From Cricetomys ansorgei (taxonomy: Eukaryota; Chordata; Mammalia; Rodentia; Nesomyidae), in the NCBI GenBank assembly GCA_026225945.1, contig JAMJFZ010001796.1, positions 21,738,001 through 21,802,000 on the forward strand: a stretch of DNA of 64,000 nucleotides, read 5' to 3'. Below, piece by piece: positions 56,801-64,000 of this stretch. A program made the position numbers and the translations under genes. The notes beneath the pieces were generated by a model, which saw only the letters and a program-made list of their open reading frames with translations, was not told where the DNA came from and did not search any database. Each line of letters begins with the position of its first letter. The stretch's first letter is position 1.

Positions 56801-59800
56801 AGATGGTGTTGCTTTGTGGGGCTGTAGTTGACCTTTGTGTAAGTACGCACTGATGGCTGCACAGTGGCAAAAGCACCGAACAACACATTTCTCAGAATGT
56901 ACCCTTGGTAAGTAAGGAATGAGTTTGCTGGGAAGTGGGTGTAGCTCCAGCACATCCCTAAAAATTCAGAAGTAGTTTGGAAATTAGGCAATGAGGAGAC
57001 AGACTGAAGAACTGTTTGTTTGTCATTTATCTATCTTTTTTTTTTTTTTTTTAAAGACAGGCTCTCACTTCAGGCTGGCCTGAAGCCTTCTGTGTAGACT
57101 CTGCTGGCCTTGATCTCAGAGAGATCTGCTTGTCTCTGCCTCCTGAATATTGAAATTAAAGGTGTGGGCCACCAGGCTCCTGGACCCTTGAGGAGCATGG
57201 TAGAAAATAACATGGTAGAAAAGGCTTGGAATGTCCTGAGACATTCACTGAAAGACTCAGCGAGGACTGGGGAGGAAGTGGAGACCACTCTGGAAAAAAT
57301 CTGTAATCAATTCTTACCTTTACACACATGCAAGGATTTTAACATATGACTAGGACTCAGTGTCAGTTCTTATTTAATAAAATTTATAGTGAAAAGCACA
57401 AATCCTAAGAACACCCTTTGATGAGTCCAGCTAATTGCATTTATGATGATGATGATGATGATGATGGTGATGATGGTGATGATGGTGATGTTTTCTTGAG
57501 ACAGGGTTTCTCTGTATAGCCCTGGCTGTCTTAGAACTCATTTTATAGGGCAGGCTAGCCTTGAACTCAGAGACCCACCTGCCTCTGCCTCCCAAGTGCT
57601 AGGATTAAAGGTGTGCACCACCACCGCCCAGCAAATTGCATTATTTTTACAGTCAAAATCTTAAGTCGACATAGAATATGAGCATGAACCTAGGAAGGCT
57701 TTCTATGTCTTTTCTGCCCCCTACCCATTCAGGCACCTACTTATTGTTCAAGGAAAATTTATCTTAGGTTGTTTTTCAAGCGCTTTACAAATAAGATTTC
57801 CCAGCATGATCTTTACTGTAAGATCAGAAAAGATTCTCTCTCCACAGAATGATTTTGCGCTTACTCACATTGAGGAACGCAGTGACAGTTGGCTTCTTTT
57901 TATGGCTAAAGAACATATATATATATGTTCTTTATATATATATATATTCTGAATAGGCCATATTTGTTTGTATGTTCTCCAAATGCTGGATGCCTCAACG
58001 TTTCAGCTTGGAATATTATGAAGGAGCTGTTGAGAGCATCCTTGTAGAGGTCTCTCTGTGGCCTCACGCTTTCATATTCTTACAGAAGCATCTGGGGTGA
58101 GACAGTGGATATAAGATAGACTTCTTGTCCCTCCCACCAGACCCACAGAGAATGAGATGTGGAGCAGGCTAGGTAGATGATGTATGCACAGGTCTGTGCG
58201 GATTAAAGAGCACATGCACAGAAAAATCCCTGTCTTACAAAGCAATGGTAGCAAATGTGACCTCTTCGCGTGGCCTTTAACTAAGTCTATAAAGTGTAAT
58301 TCCTGACTGTCTCCGACGGCCATCTTGAAAGTGTTGCTTCCGCATAGGTCCTAAGAAAACACGTCCCTCGAAAAGCAGCGTTGAAAATAGTTGAGCTCCT
58401 TCGAACAGGACATTCTTTAGTCACCATGAAGGTGAGCGGTACCTCCAACATGGCCTGGGAACAGCTGTGATTCTAGGTTCCAGCTCCACGCACGGTGTCT
58501 AGTCCTTGGTTGAGGAGGTTCCTGCTGTGGGTCGTGCATCCTATCCTCTCTCCACCCATAACCCTGACGGAGGGCGTAGCCTCAGCCTTCTCAGTGTCCC
58601 TCAGGTGCTGGGAGTTCTGTTCTTATTTCCGACTATAAAAATCTGCACGTGTCATTCCGGTAGCTGCACGCTCACCTCTCGTTCAAGTCAGCTCTTTTTC
58701 TCATCCAGTCCTTCTACCCAAGGGTCAGAAAGAAGCAATATCGAGAATTTCCATAGAAGGAACCAAAATTAGACTGGAACCCCTGGGTACCAGAACAGAA
58801 GTCCGAGTTTTCGGGATAGGTCCATGTGTCACCTGTAGCCCCCTCCCCACTTCAGTCTCAATCCATATCAGGGAAGATGAGAGTTTCTTTCTGGTCACTG
58901 TCCCTGCAGTGAGCCAGCTGCCCTACCAAGGTGTGTGTGCAGTGCATGAAGGACAGAGGTGCCACGGCATACATATACCATTAAAAATAATAATAGGGGT
59001 GGTACTGTCAGACTGCAAGTGGCTGCAGCAGCCAGGTCTGAGACACTGATAGATTTCTAGGGCAGTGGTTCTCAACCTTCCTAATGCCGTGACCCTTTTA
59101 TATAGTTCCCCATGGTGTGGTGATCCCCAGACATAAAATTATTTTGGCTGCTACTTCGTAACTGTAATTTTGTTACTGTTGTGAATTGTAATGTAAATAT
59201 CTGACATGCAGATGGTCTTAGGCGACCTCTGTGACAGGGACTGTCAAAGGGGTTGTGACCCACAGGTTGAGAACTACTGTTCTAGAGTTGCGCTGGTACA
59301 GCAGATTCAGCTCATCCATAACCCAAATATGGCTCAGGATTCTTAAGGTACCACTTAAACCCACAAGAGTGTTTCAAATTTCTAACCAGCGTACCAGGGC
59401 AAGGCATTCTGTGGTGTGGCTCAGTCCCTGAGAAAACTTGGGACAAGGCCGAGCCAGAGGCATAAGGCTATCCTGCAGCAGTAGCCTCCGCAGGAGAAAC
59501 CTAATGTCAGCTTCCATTACCAGAGATGGATACTGCTCAGTCATAGTGAATCTCCAGTCCATCGCCCCGTGGAAGGGAAGTATCACTGGCCGCCATGGCT
59601 TCTCACAAGACGGGACAAAATATTCAGCTCAGTCGGTTGGCTCTACCAGCCTGTGAGTGAGTGGGCACACCTGCTTTCAGTTCTGTGTAGCTGGCTTGAG
59701 CAGAGCAGCTGTGGCATCAGATGACACGGGCATCAGCTTAGCTGAGCTCACTGCCATGCCCAGGTGAAATTCTTCAGAAAGTGGTTTTTAGCTTGAAGTA

Positions 59801-60130
59801 GGCCGGGCGGCAGAAATGCCATTGGTGGGATGTTGTTTTATAATGCCATCGTCACAGGAAGGCCAAGGCAGTTTGGCGCTTCCTCCCTAGTCAGTCCTGG
59901 AGCCTGCTGTTGGCTTACCCAGAGATGGGCCTCTTAGGTAAGAAAACCACAAGCCCCGCCCCCTGTGGGTGGAGCCTTCACTTCCACCAAAGAGAACTGC
60001 AGTCACTGGCTGCTCTCAGCCAATAATAATCAGTGAACAACCAGAGAGCTCCTGTATCAAAGTGCAAGGCAAGGACTGACACGTGGAGTTGCCTACTGAC
60101 CTTCACATATGTGCACTGGCACATGCATGC

Positions 60131-60189
<59 letters not shown>

Positions 60190-63100
60190 TACTCACATCC
60201 GATACACCTAAACACACATAGATTAATAAATAATAACTGTCATCATCATTGTCATCAGACAGATTCTCCATTCCCCCAGAGCTGTGGTCACATGAATTTG
60301 GATAATTCAAGAGAAAACAAAACCAGAACAAAAGGATCCCACTGGGAGTGCTGGATGAAACATGGGAGGAGATTGGTGCCACAACTTTAAGAGCATAAAG
60401 ACTATAAAGAAAAAAGTGTCAGGCCAGGTGATGGTGGCACACTTCTTTAATCCCAGCACTCAGGAGGCAGAGGCAGGCGGATCTCTGTGAGTCTGAGGCC
60501 AGTGTGGTCTACAGAGTGAGTTCCAGGACAGCCAGGGTTACAACAGAGAAACCCTGTCTTGCAAAACCAAAAAAAAAAAAAAAAAAAAAGGAAGAAGAAG
60601 GAGAAGAAGAGAAAAAGAAAAGTAAAGAAAAAGAAAGAGAGAAACAGGAAAAGGAAAGTAAAAGAATAAATGTCCACATGGAAGCTGAGAGTCTCCCCCA
60701 ACCTCCATGGCAGCACGGTCTCCGTCACGCTGTCAATCGGCGTGGCTTGAATTTTCATGGTAGACACATGCTCTAACAGTTGTCATCCAATCAATCTAAG
60801 GCTTGATCAAGAATCAACTTTCCATTTTTCAAAGGTGTTCATGGGAAGGTGCTTTCCATAGCCCAAGACACAAGAAAAATTAAAATTTAACTGCCATCAA
60901 CTTCGCATGACTAAACTTGTGGTTAAGAATTTTGCGTCATTTCTGAGAACTGAAGTTTGAAAATAGTATCTGAATACTGCTGATATACAAGGCTCAGAGA
61001 ATTACATTTATGTCTCCGAATGATTAATTTTATTCTTTTTTGTTTTGAAGGAAAAAAGAAAGGCCACAACTGGTCAAGGGCAAAACAGAGAAAACAGCCG
61101 CAAACTGTACCGCCAAGAGGTAAGCAAACAGAGGGACAGAGTTGCAGCTGTTGAGCTTCTTAAGGTGTTTCCATTTGCACACCTGGAGGCCTGTGACTTT
61201 TCTGAGTCATGATAGCATGAGTGTGTGTGTGTTGCCTTCACACAGGTGCATGTGGGTACACATACTGTGTGCTTTCTCACTCTCCACCTCATTCCCTTGA
61301 GAACTGACAGTCGACAAGCCTCAGTGGGCCTCTTGTCTTCAGTCCCTTAACACTACTGTTATAGGTGCACATGCACACATTTTTAATACAGACCCTAGCA
61401 TCTGAACTGAGGCCCTCACGCTTACACAGTAATTGCTGTTAACCATCACGCCGTCTCCGCCCTCCCACAACAGTTTTATAGCTACTATGAGACATAAGTT
61501 AAGATGCTGTAACAAAGAGACCTGATACCCAATGCTTTTTACAAGTGGTTTATTTCTTGTACATGTGGCGGTTCAAAGGTGAGTGGCCCAGAGTTGAAAG
61601 GGAAGTGCTGACTTCTTATTGATTTGGAAAAATGTTCCAAAGAAGGATGAATGAAGCAAACAGCTTGCAGGTTCATATGTGCACATGTGTTTATATGCAT
61701 GTGATAAGAAAATATATTTTGTGAATATATGTACTCGTGAAAGTATTCATTTCTGTCTATAAATTCAGATCTTTTAATAAACTACTTATCTGTCTAGAGA
61801 GAAAGAGAGAGATTTACTTAGAGATAGAAAAATAATTGGCAGTCCATTTTTACACATGTGTATGTTGACGGGCTGGTGAGATGTGTCAGAGGGTATGGGG
61901 TTTGCTGTGCAAGCCTGAGCGCCTGAGTTTGGATCACTAGTACCCACATAATTGAATTGGGCATGGTGTCCATATCTGTAACCCAACACTGGAGAGGCAC
62001 ACGCAGATGATCCCTGGAGTTGATCCCAATCAGTGAGTTCTGGGTTTAGTATCAGACTCTGTGTCAACAGTTAAGAAGAAAAGCTCTTAAGAAAGACACT
62101 AGGCTTTGATTCTGGCCTCCATACAGATGGGGACACACCCACATATATACATGCAAAGGAACACACACATGCACATACATGTGCAAAAATGCATGCATTG
62201 GTTATATTCAGCTATTGGAATAGAAGTGGTATCAATATTTTAATTTGTTTTTTTAAAATATTGAACATGCCCAGCCTTTGTCAGGAAAGGTATTCTTGAT
62301 AAAGAGAAAGAAAGACACCCTAGAATATTTTTAAACAAATTAATATACATGCTGATGTTTCACAAATCTCATTCCTATAATATTTACATATTATATATTA
62401 ATTATATTAATATATTATATAAATATATTAAATGTTGTATAATATTTACAGTCACCTCCCTGGCACCTGATTTTAGTAATGGTCTAAGGGAGTCTTTCTT
62501 CCTACACAGAAATATAAATGTCATTTTCTAATGATTATCAATATTGCATCAGGTCTATGAAGTAGGCTTTGGAATCCCACTCAATATTAATTTCCCAAAC
62601 TAAGAATCTTAAGCTCTTGACAATGAGCTGGTTGTGCTGTTGATTGGTGTGGACATTTTTGTTTGGAAAGAAGAAAAAGGTGGTTGCATCCATTTTTCGA
62701 ATGCATATAATTTTTTAATGATTTATTTACTTTTATTTGTGTGCATTGGTGTTTTGTTTGCATGCTTATCTGTGTGAGAGTGTCAGATCTCCTGGAGTGG
62801 AGGTTACAGACAGTTGTAAGCTGCCGTGTGTGTGCTGGGAATTGCACACGGGTCTTCTGGAAGAGCAGCCAGTGCTCTTAACCACTGAGCCAACCCTCCA
62901 GTCCCAACAAATGCATATTTTCAAACTAGATAATTTGGACTGAACTTTTGAAAACATTTTTATTCAAGTCTCTTTGTGTGTAATCAAATAGGTTTTCTTT
63001 CCAAAGTGTTAATACAGTTGGATCCTGCACATGCTTTAAGTCGGAACCTCTGCCTGGTGGAATGAGGCTCTTGTCCTGAGCTCTCCTCCAGAGTGCGGGG

Positions 63101-64000
63101 AGAAAGTACCCTGCTGTGACTCAGATGCCTCCCCCAATCCTTCCGTTTTCGGCTGTAGTTTGGCTGGACTCTGAATTTGCCTGTGTCTCTCACAGATGGT
63201 AGGAGGGCTGGTGGCAAGGCAGCTTTCAAGAAAAAGAATCCAAGATGCCCTGCCAGGAACAGAGGTAAAATGACTTCTGTGGATCTTTCCCTTCACCCTC
63301 CAGGTGCACACAGATTTTACTGAGGTTTGGGGGAGTCTAAAGTTGTTGATCTGAGAGCAGCAAAACCTAAAAGCAAACCTGTTTGGGGCAAGGCTGTAAT
63401 TTGTATTTGTATCATCAATCTTCTCTGTCCAACTTTCTTCTTTCTCTTTGAGTTGAGTCTGATTGTTATGGAAATGCTTTTCTCTTACACACTGGTTATT
63501 AACCTGGCCAGTTTTGGAGACCTGCAAGCAGAAAGCAAATCTATTCTCTCATAGTCCTTTCCCCTTCCCCTTCAATGAGTTTTTTCTTATCTTGAGTAGG
63601 CCCTGTGGCTTCCCAGTTCCTTTTCTCAGTGACAGCATTCCACACCAGAAACTGAGAGCCTTTTCTGATCTGACATTAAAATTTTGAGACAGCAAGACCC
63701 TGTCTGAAAGAGCAAACAGCAAAGAAACAAATCTTCATGGTTTCTGCAATCTAAAGCACCTTCTCTCTTTCAGCCTGGCAAGCCCTAGAATAGGACATGG
63801 AAGGCAGGGCTGGCACCATCCCGTTATCCCTGTTCTCCTGGGGCTCTGCCTCTAGTCAGTAGCAGCTGGCATGGGCCCATCCAGGTGGGGGAGGTTGAAG
63901 AGAACTGAGATGACTGGGTGCTTGTGGAGCTGTCTTGTTGATGGGCTTCTCTGTGAAATGATGCTGGAAGTAGAGGATGCTCTCTCCCATGAGATGCTTC
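35512..64000 (+). CDS. Sp140: Sp140 nuclear body protein, 5' part, ten exons (gene-level entry, runs off right edge)
   Basis: SP-family chromatin reader and transcriptional repressor of immune cells. Coding exons: 35512-35543, 41332-41494, 42402-42570, 44655-44738, 48397-48477, 48773-48853, 48952-49032, 56123-56176, 61051-61119, 63196-63264. All junctions keep phase; about 294 residues are encoded without a stop. HSR domain about residues 18-121, Ser/acidic repeat-like linker about 122-231, then a basic KPKRK..KKKGHNWSR segment corresponding to human KPKRKRRKKKGHGWSR just before the SAND domain. SAND, PHD and bromodomain exons are expected to the right. I call it Sp140 rather than Sp100 from the HSR sequence, the basic segment and the divergent position next to Sp110; a rodent Sp140-like paralogue cannot be excluded. 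Confidence 0.9.
36118..36152. repeat. (CA)n microsatellite
   Basis: Perfect CA repeat in Sp140 intron 1. Confidence 0.95.
36155..36370 (+). mobile_element. B2/B3 SINE
   Basis: agggctggagagaaggttca, a diverged body and cataataaaaacaaaaac at the end. Confidence 0.8.
36898..37230 (-). pseudogene. Rpl36-ps: Rpl36 processed pseudogene with (AAT)n tail
   Basis: The minus strand encodes, from ATG at 37193, MALCYPMAVGLNKGHKVT (RPL36: MALRYPMAVGLNKGHKVT), then in another frame TKHTKFMGDMIQEMCDF, then MLSNVQAAMRVAAAKKD. Two internal deletions (about 40 and 60 nt) shift the frame, and the stop codon is changed to CAA. There are no introns, and the 3' UTR ending caataaactttgctggc is followed by a tail that is now (AAT)n (plus strand ATT repeats, 36898-36935). 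A dead L1-mediated retrocopy in Sp140 intron 1. Confidence 0.92.
37400..37605 (-). mobile_element. B3 SINE
   Basis: Antisense B3: acatttatttatttattgtatg, gttgaggtcagaggataact, cttggggatcaaactcaggt, tactgagacctcaccagccc. Confidence 0.8.
38145..38460 (+). repeat. Diverged SINE followed by CA-rich tract
   Basis: ggttggatgcagtggtacatg and gagaccctgtctcaaaaaat indicate a B1-related or composite SINE; an interrupted (CA)n tract follows (38335-38450). Confidence 0.6.
38580..38735 (-). mobile_element. B1 SINE
   Basis: Antisense B1: gtctgagacaggatcttact, gaccaggctggccttgaattc, gtgctgggatcaaagga. Confidence 0.85.
39230..39600 (+). mobile_element. L1 3' end with TG tract
   Basis: gaagaagagctataggcag, cagggacggactctgctaggt and gccttaagcacatatgcata are L1 3' UTR blocks; a perfect (TG)n lies at 39413-39450, and the purine-rich end gaggacacggggaggtgtga is followed by A/T-rich DNA. 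Confidence 0.75.
39960..40130 (+). mobile_element. B2 SINE
   Basis: ggggtcagcaagatacctca, ttgagtttgatgcccagaac and ccaactccacaaagttgtcc. Confidence 0.8.
40131..41020. other. Sp140 intron 1, no gene recognised
   Basis: A minus-strand open frame at 40126-40413 (95 codons, including ETWELFVRVIDSVLADKWKQ) and a plus-strand one at 40535-40816 have no family I recognise. The minus frame may be a decayed retrocopy. No splice context supports either. Confidence 0.3.
41025..41165 (+). mobile_element. B1 SINE
   Basis: gctgggcatggtggaacatg, gaggctagcctggtctacat and an A-rich end, just upstream of the Sp140 HSR exon. Confidence 0.8.
41332..41494 (+). CDS. Sp140: Sp140 exon 2: first half of HSR domain
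   Basis: Acceptor ctgtcccttag, donor cag|gtgagt, 163 nt, phase 2 to 0. Encodes AITEDQNEEESADHQLMFKY and then FKENKVDIASAITKPFPFLM SLRDRDFISEEMYQ. This is a near match to human SP140 (FFRENKVEIASAITRPFPFLMGLRD). KPFPF is the HSR hallmark. HSR oligomerises and targets nuclear bodies. Confidence 0.97.
42402..42570 (+). CDS. Sp140: Sp140 exon 3: second half of HSR domain
   Basis: Acceptor ttcaatatttttaag, donor g|gtaact, 169 nt, phase 0 to 1, the same length and phases as the Sp110 exon at 27478-27646. Encodes NLVPVERVVYDILSDLQNTF and then LQLLEVIFKETHLKAYPDLE RTLRKFGN, matching human NLVPVTRVMYCVLSELEKTF..LMAYPDLNEIYRSF. Confidence 0.96.
42571..44654 (+). other. Sp140 intron 3
   Basis: Pyrimidine-rich stretches (42640-42675, 43500-43640) and a (GA)n-type tract (44275-44330). 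No exon with correct phase was seen. Confidence 0.6.
44655..44738 (+). CDS. Sp140: Sp140 exon 4
   Basis: Acceptor cattccttctcag, donor g|gtgact, 84 nt, phase 1-1. Encodes VSNHRGTLQRINGRDIEETP and then SLPAVARE, aligning with human SP140 HSPLQMNNVNDLEDRPRLLP. First module after the HSR. Confidence 0.87.
44819..44871. repeat. (CA)n(GA)n microsatellite
   Basis: Short CA run into a perfect GA repeat in Sp140 intron 4. It creates RE/SL dipeptide open frames. Confidence 0.95.
45025..45095. repeat. AT/ATAC-rich tract
   Basis: (AT)n with interspersed ATAC units. Confidence 0.9.
45805..45955 (-). mobile_element. B1 SINE
   Basis: Antisense B1: caagacagggtttctctgttg to cgagtgctgggattaattttg. Confidence 0.9.
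46900..47060 (+). mobile_element. B2 SINE
   Basis: ggccagtgaaatggcatctg, gatccctgggactcacatgg and gacctccacatatatgtcat. Confidence 0.8.
47234..47320 (+). CDS. Candidate extra Sp140 exon (weak)
   Basis: An 87-nt open segment in phase 1-1 with acceptor ttgagttttcag and a strong donor gtaagt would fit between exon 4 and the 81-nt exons without changing frame. Its encoded peptide (GCRVLGFQGGTGKRARAI and on) does not resemble the family, so it may be chance. Confidence 0.2.
47635..47865 (-). mobile_element. B3 SINE
   Basis: Antisense B3: tatgagtgttttgcctgcgtg, gtccagggaggtcagaagag, gctgggaatcgaacctgggt. Confidence 0.85.
48397..48477 (+). CDS. Sp140: Sp140 exon, 81-nt module A
   Basis: Acceptor ttgtttcttttcag, donor g|gtgagc, 81 nt, phase 1-1. 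Encodes ASCSPRNSQMNDGQAEQMPS and LPQCSGG. It differs from module C (48952) at only three bases, all of which change the amino acid. Ser/Gln-rich, no known fold. The frame stays open for 30 codons beyond the donor. Confidence 0.88.
48773..48853 (+). CDS. Sp140: Sp140 exon, 81-nt module B
   Basis: Acceptor ccttcttttctgcag, donor g|gtgagc, 81 nt, phase 1-1. Encodes EGSSFCEQTFNGQQPQDDSR and STPEHEA. Same length and phase as modules A and C but with only loose similarity (NGQ/NDGQ). It resembles the SSESCEQL region of human SP140. Confidence 0.85.
48952..49032 (+). CDS. Sp140: Sp140 exon, 81-nt module C
   Basis: Acceptor ttgtttctttgcag, donor g|gtgagt, 81 nt, phase 1-1. Encodes ASCSPRNSQMNDGQAEQMPS and QPQCNGE, a near-perfect duplicate of module A 555 bases upstream. 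About 20 intron bases on either side are also duplicated. Confidence 0.88.
49515..49680 (+). mobile_element. B1 SINE
   Basis: gtggtggcacacatctttag, aaagccagcctgctccatag and an A-rich tail. Confidence 0.9.
49870..50210 (-). mobile_element. LTR-like segment, antisense
   Basis: The minus strand shows a TATA-like tctataaaagc about 30-50 bases before ctgcaataaaatag, a typical U3-R arrangement. Boundaries and family are not clear. Confidence 0.45.
51030..51240 (-). mobile_element. B3 SINE
   Basis: Antisense B3: tgtgtctaggtatggttttg, aggctagaagagggtgtcat, gctgggaaccgagccgtggt. Confidence 0.8.
51450..51760 (-). mobile_element. L1 3' UTR fragment, antisense
   Basis: ttctttccccacctcatccc, ccaacttcatgttctctctc and atcttggggcctgccctaga are antisense L1 3' UTR blocks. 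Confidence 0.65.
54717..54870 (+). repeat. Inverted copy of window start (1-142)
   Basis: aggatctgtggacagcaatttt through ctgctattctacgacagaca matches the reverse complement of 1-142 at high identity. Its end here is internal, while the partner is cut by the window edge. Confidence 0.75.
55150..55235 (+). mobile_element. ID SINE
   Basis: gagggtgtagctcagtggtc and gcttgcctagcaagagtgag, the ID head, followed by a short body. Confidence 0.8.
56123..56176 (+). CDS. Sp140: Sp140 exon: basic KPKRK module
   Basis: Acceptor tattgttttctag, donor a|gtaaga, 54 nt, phase 1-1. Encodes DTVDTGNSDTARKPKRKM, matching human VDIGNNSTLGKPKRKR. The junction with the next exon makes KRKMRKKKGHNW. A likely nuclear localisation signal upstream of SAND. 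Confidence 0.93.
   Translation: MLWTLGTVILQENPKGK
56260..56720 (+). other. Open frame over an old LTR-like remnant
   Basis: A 120-codon open frame (56282-56644) lies in intron DNA. Its 3' part (tggatgcctggacttcagtc, gtgtgctgttttaagctac) resembles the 3' end of an ancient mammalian LTR repeat related to 29190-29640. No gene is proposed. Confidence 0.4.
57030..57185 (-). mobile_element. B1 SINE
   Basis: A T run (57035-57052), then aaagacaggctctcacttca and gaatattgaaattaaaggtg, an antisense B1. Confidence 0.8.
57441..57635 (-). mobile_element. (GAT)n tract plus B1 SINE
   Basis: GAT/GGT triplets (57441-57490) abut an antisense B1 (gagacagggtttctctgtat to ggattaaaggtgtgcaccac). Confidence 0.9.
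57910..57950. repeat. (AT)n palindromic tract
   Basis: gaacatatatatatatgttc is a perfect inverted repeat, followed by a second TATA run. Confidence 0.85.
59063..59279 (+). mobile_element. URR1-type hAT MITE
   Basis: 217 bp with terminal inverted repeats (cagtggttctcaacctt at the left, ggttgagaactactg at the right) and an 8-bp target duplication ttctaggg / ttctagag. The internal text (taaaattattttggctgcta, gtaactgtaattttgttact) fits rodent URR1, a non-autonomous hAT-Charlie element. Confidence 0.9.
60135..60186. repeat. (CA)n microsatellite
   Basis: Perfect CA repeat, about 26 units. Confidence 0.97.
60420..60660 (+). mobile_element. B1 SINE with A/GA-rich tail
   Basis: gccaggtgatggtggcacac to ggccagtgtggtctacagag, then poly(A) (60570-60588) grading into a GAAAAG-rich tract. 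Confidence 0.92.
61051..61119 (+). CDS. Sp140: Sp140 exon: KKKGHNWSR module
   Basis: Acceptor tattcttttttgttttgaag, donor g|gtaagc, 69 nt, phase 1-1. Encodes GKKKGHNWSRAKQRKQPQTV and PPR in the isolated frame; the first codon becomes Arg after splicing. It matches human SP140 KKKGHGWSRMRMRRQKN. Strongly basic. Confidence 0.94.
61120..63195 (+). other. Sp140 intron
   Basis: Contains a diverged SINE around 61840-62180 and a B3 (62700-62905, antisense: ttggtgttttgtttgcatgc, gctgggaattgcacacgggt). A/T-rich tract 62385-62435. No exon seen. Confidence 0.65.
63196..63264 (+). CDS. Sp140: Sp140 exon: basic linker
   Basis: Acceptor gtgtctctcacag, donor g|gtaaaa, 69 nt, phase 1-1. Encodes DGRRAGGKAAFKKKNPRCPA and RNR. 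Its basic character and phase fit the human SP140 linker (GRKRGKPGTRF region) before SAND. It is the last exon in the window. Confidence 0.82.
63265..64000 (+). other. Sp140 intron, open at right edge
   Basis: Unique intron sequence. The acceptor-like tctctctttcag at 63764-63775 is followed by a phase-1 stop after six codons, so I do not call an exon there. Confidence 0.55.

Noticed and set aside
58350..58433. Possible Sp140 exon ending ccatgaag|gtgagc
   Set aside because: The donor is good, but in the required phase the frame hits TGA; only the wrong phase is open.
60109..60390. His/Thr-rich open frames over CA repeats (also at 8.0, 33.4, 36.1, 39.4 kb)
   Set aside because: Microsatellite translation artefacts.

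Overview
The window is nuclear DNA from a muroid rodent. It carries B1, B2/B3 and ID SINEs, L1 3' ends, MaLR-type and other LTRs, a URR1-type hAT element and many CA/GA microsatellites, and its genes are split into short exons with GT-AG introns. I cannot name the species. The two real genes belong to the speckled-protein (SP100/SP110/SP140) family of interferon-inducible nuclear-body chromatin factors, in the divergent arrangement known for mammalian SP110 and SP140. In mouse this is the sst1 (Ipr1/Sp110, Sp140) tuberculosis-resistance region.

Minus strand, about 32.6 kb down to 11.1 kb: Sp110. I traced twelve coding exons by homology, splice sites and phase: HSR domain (29788-29935, 27478-27646), a Pro/Ser/acidic linker (23968-24234, 23566-23649, 22249-22323, 22047-22130), a basic stretch (19782-19850, 18674-18823, 16798-16878), a SAND domain (12771-12869, 12151-12293) and a short C-terminal exon with the stop (11101-11136). 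Joined, they give an uninterrupted frame of 467 codons. A likely non-coding first exon ends near 32574, next to an ISRE at 32690-32701.

Plus strand, 35.5 kb to the right edge: the 5' part of Sp140. Exon 1 with the ATG is 35512-35543, just downstream of a second ISRE (35386-35397). The HSR exons are 41332-41494 and 42402-42570, followed by 44655-44738, three 81-nt exons (48397-48477, 48773-48853, 48952-49032), 56123-56176, 61051-61119 and 63196-63264. About 294 residues are encoded here; SAND, PHD and bromodomain exons must lie to the right.

Left edge: minus-strand positions 1330-1690 are a diverged inverted copy of the Sp140 region around 48.4-48.7 kb, with an open 78-nt exon (1562-1639). 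Positions 1-142 are an inverted copy of 54717-54870. Order and orientation agree, so the left edge looks like the end of a second, inverted Sp140-like copy downstream of Sp110.

The remainder is intron and intergenic DNA full of repeats, including several nested insertions (LTR in B1, LTR in B2, L1 in ID, LTR in L1) and an Rpl36 processed pseudogene. I saw no tRNA or rRNA genes, no CRISPR array and no prokaryotic features. HSR domains drive multimerisation and nuclear-body targeting and SAND binds DNA or chromatin, so the two genes probably form one interferon-controlled innate-immunity module.
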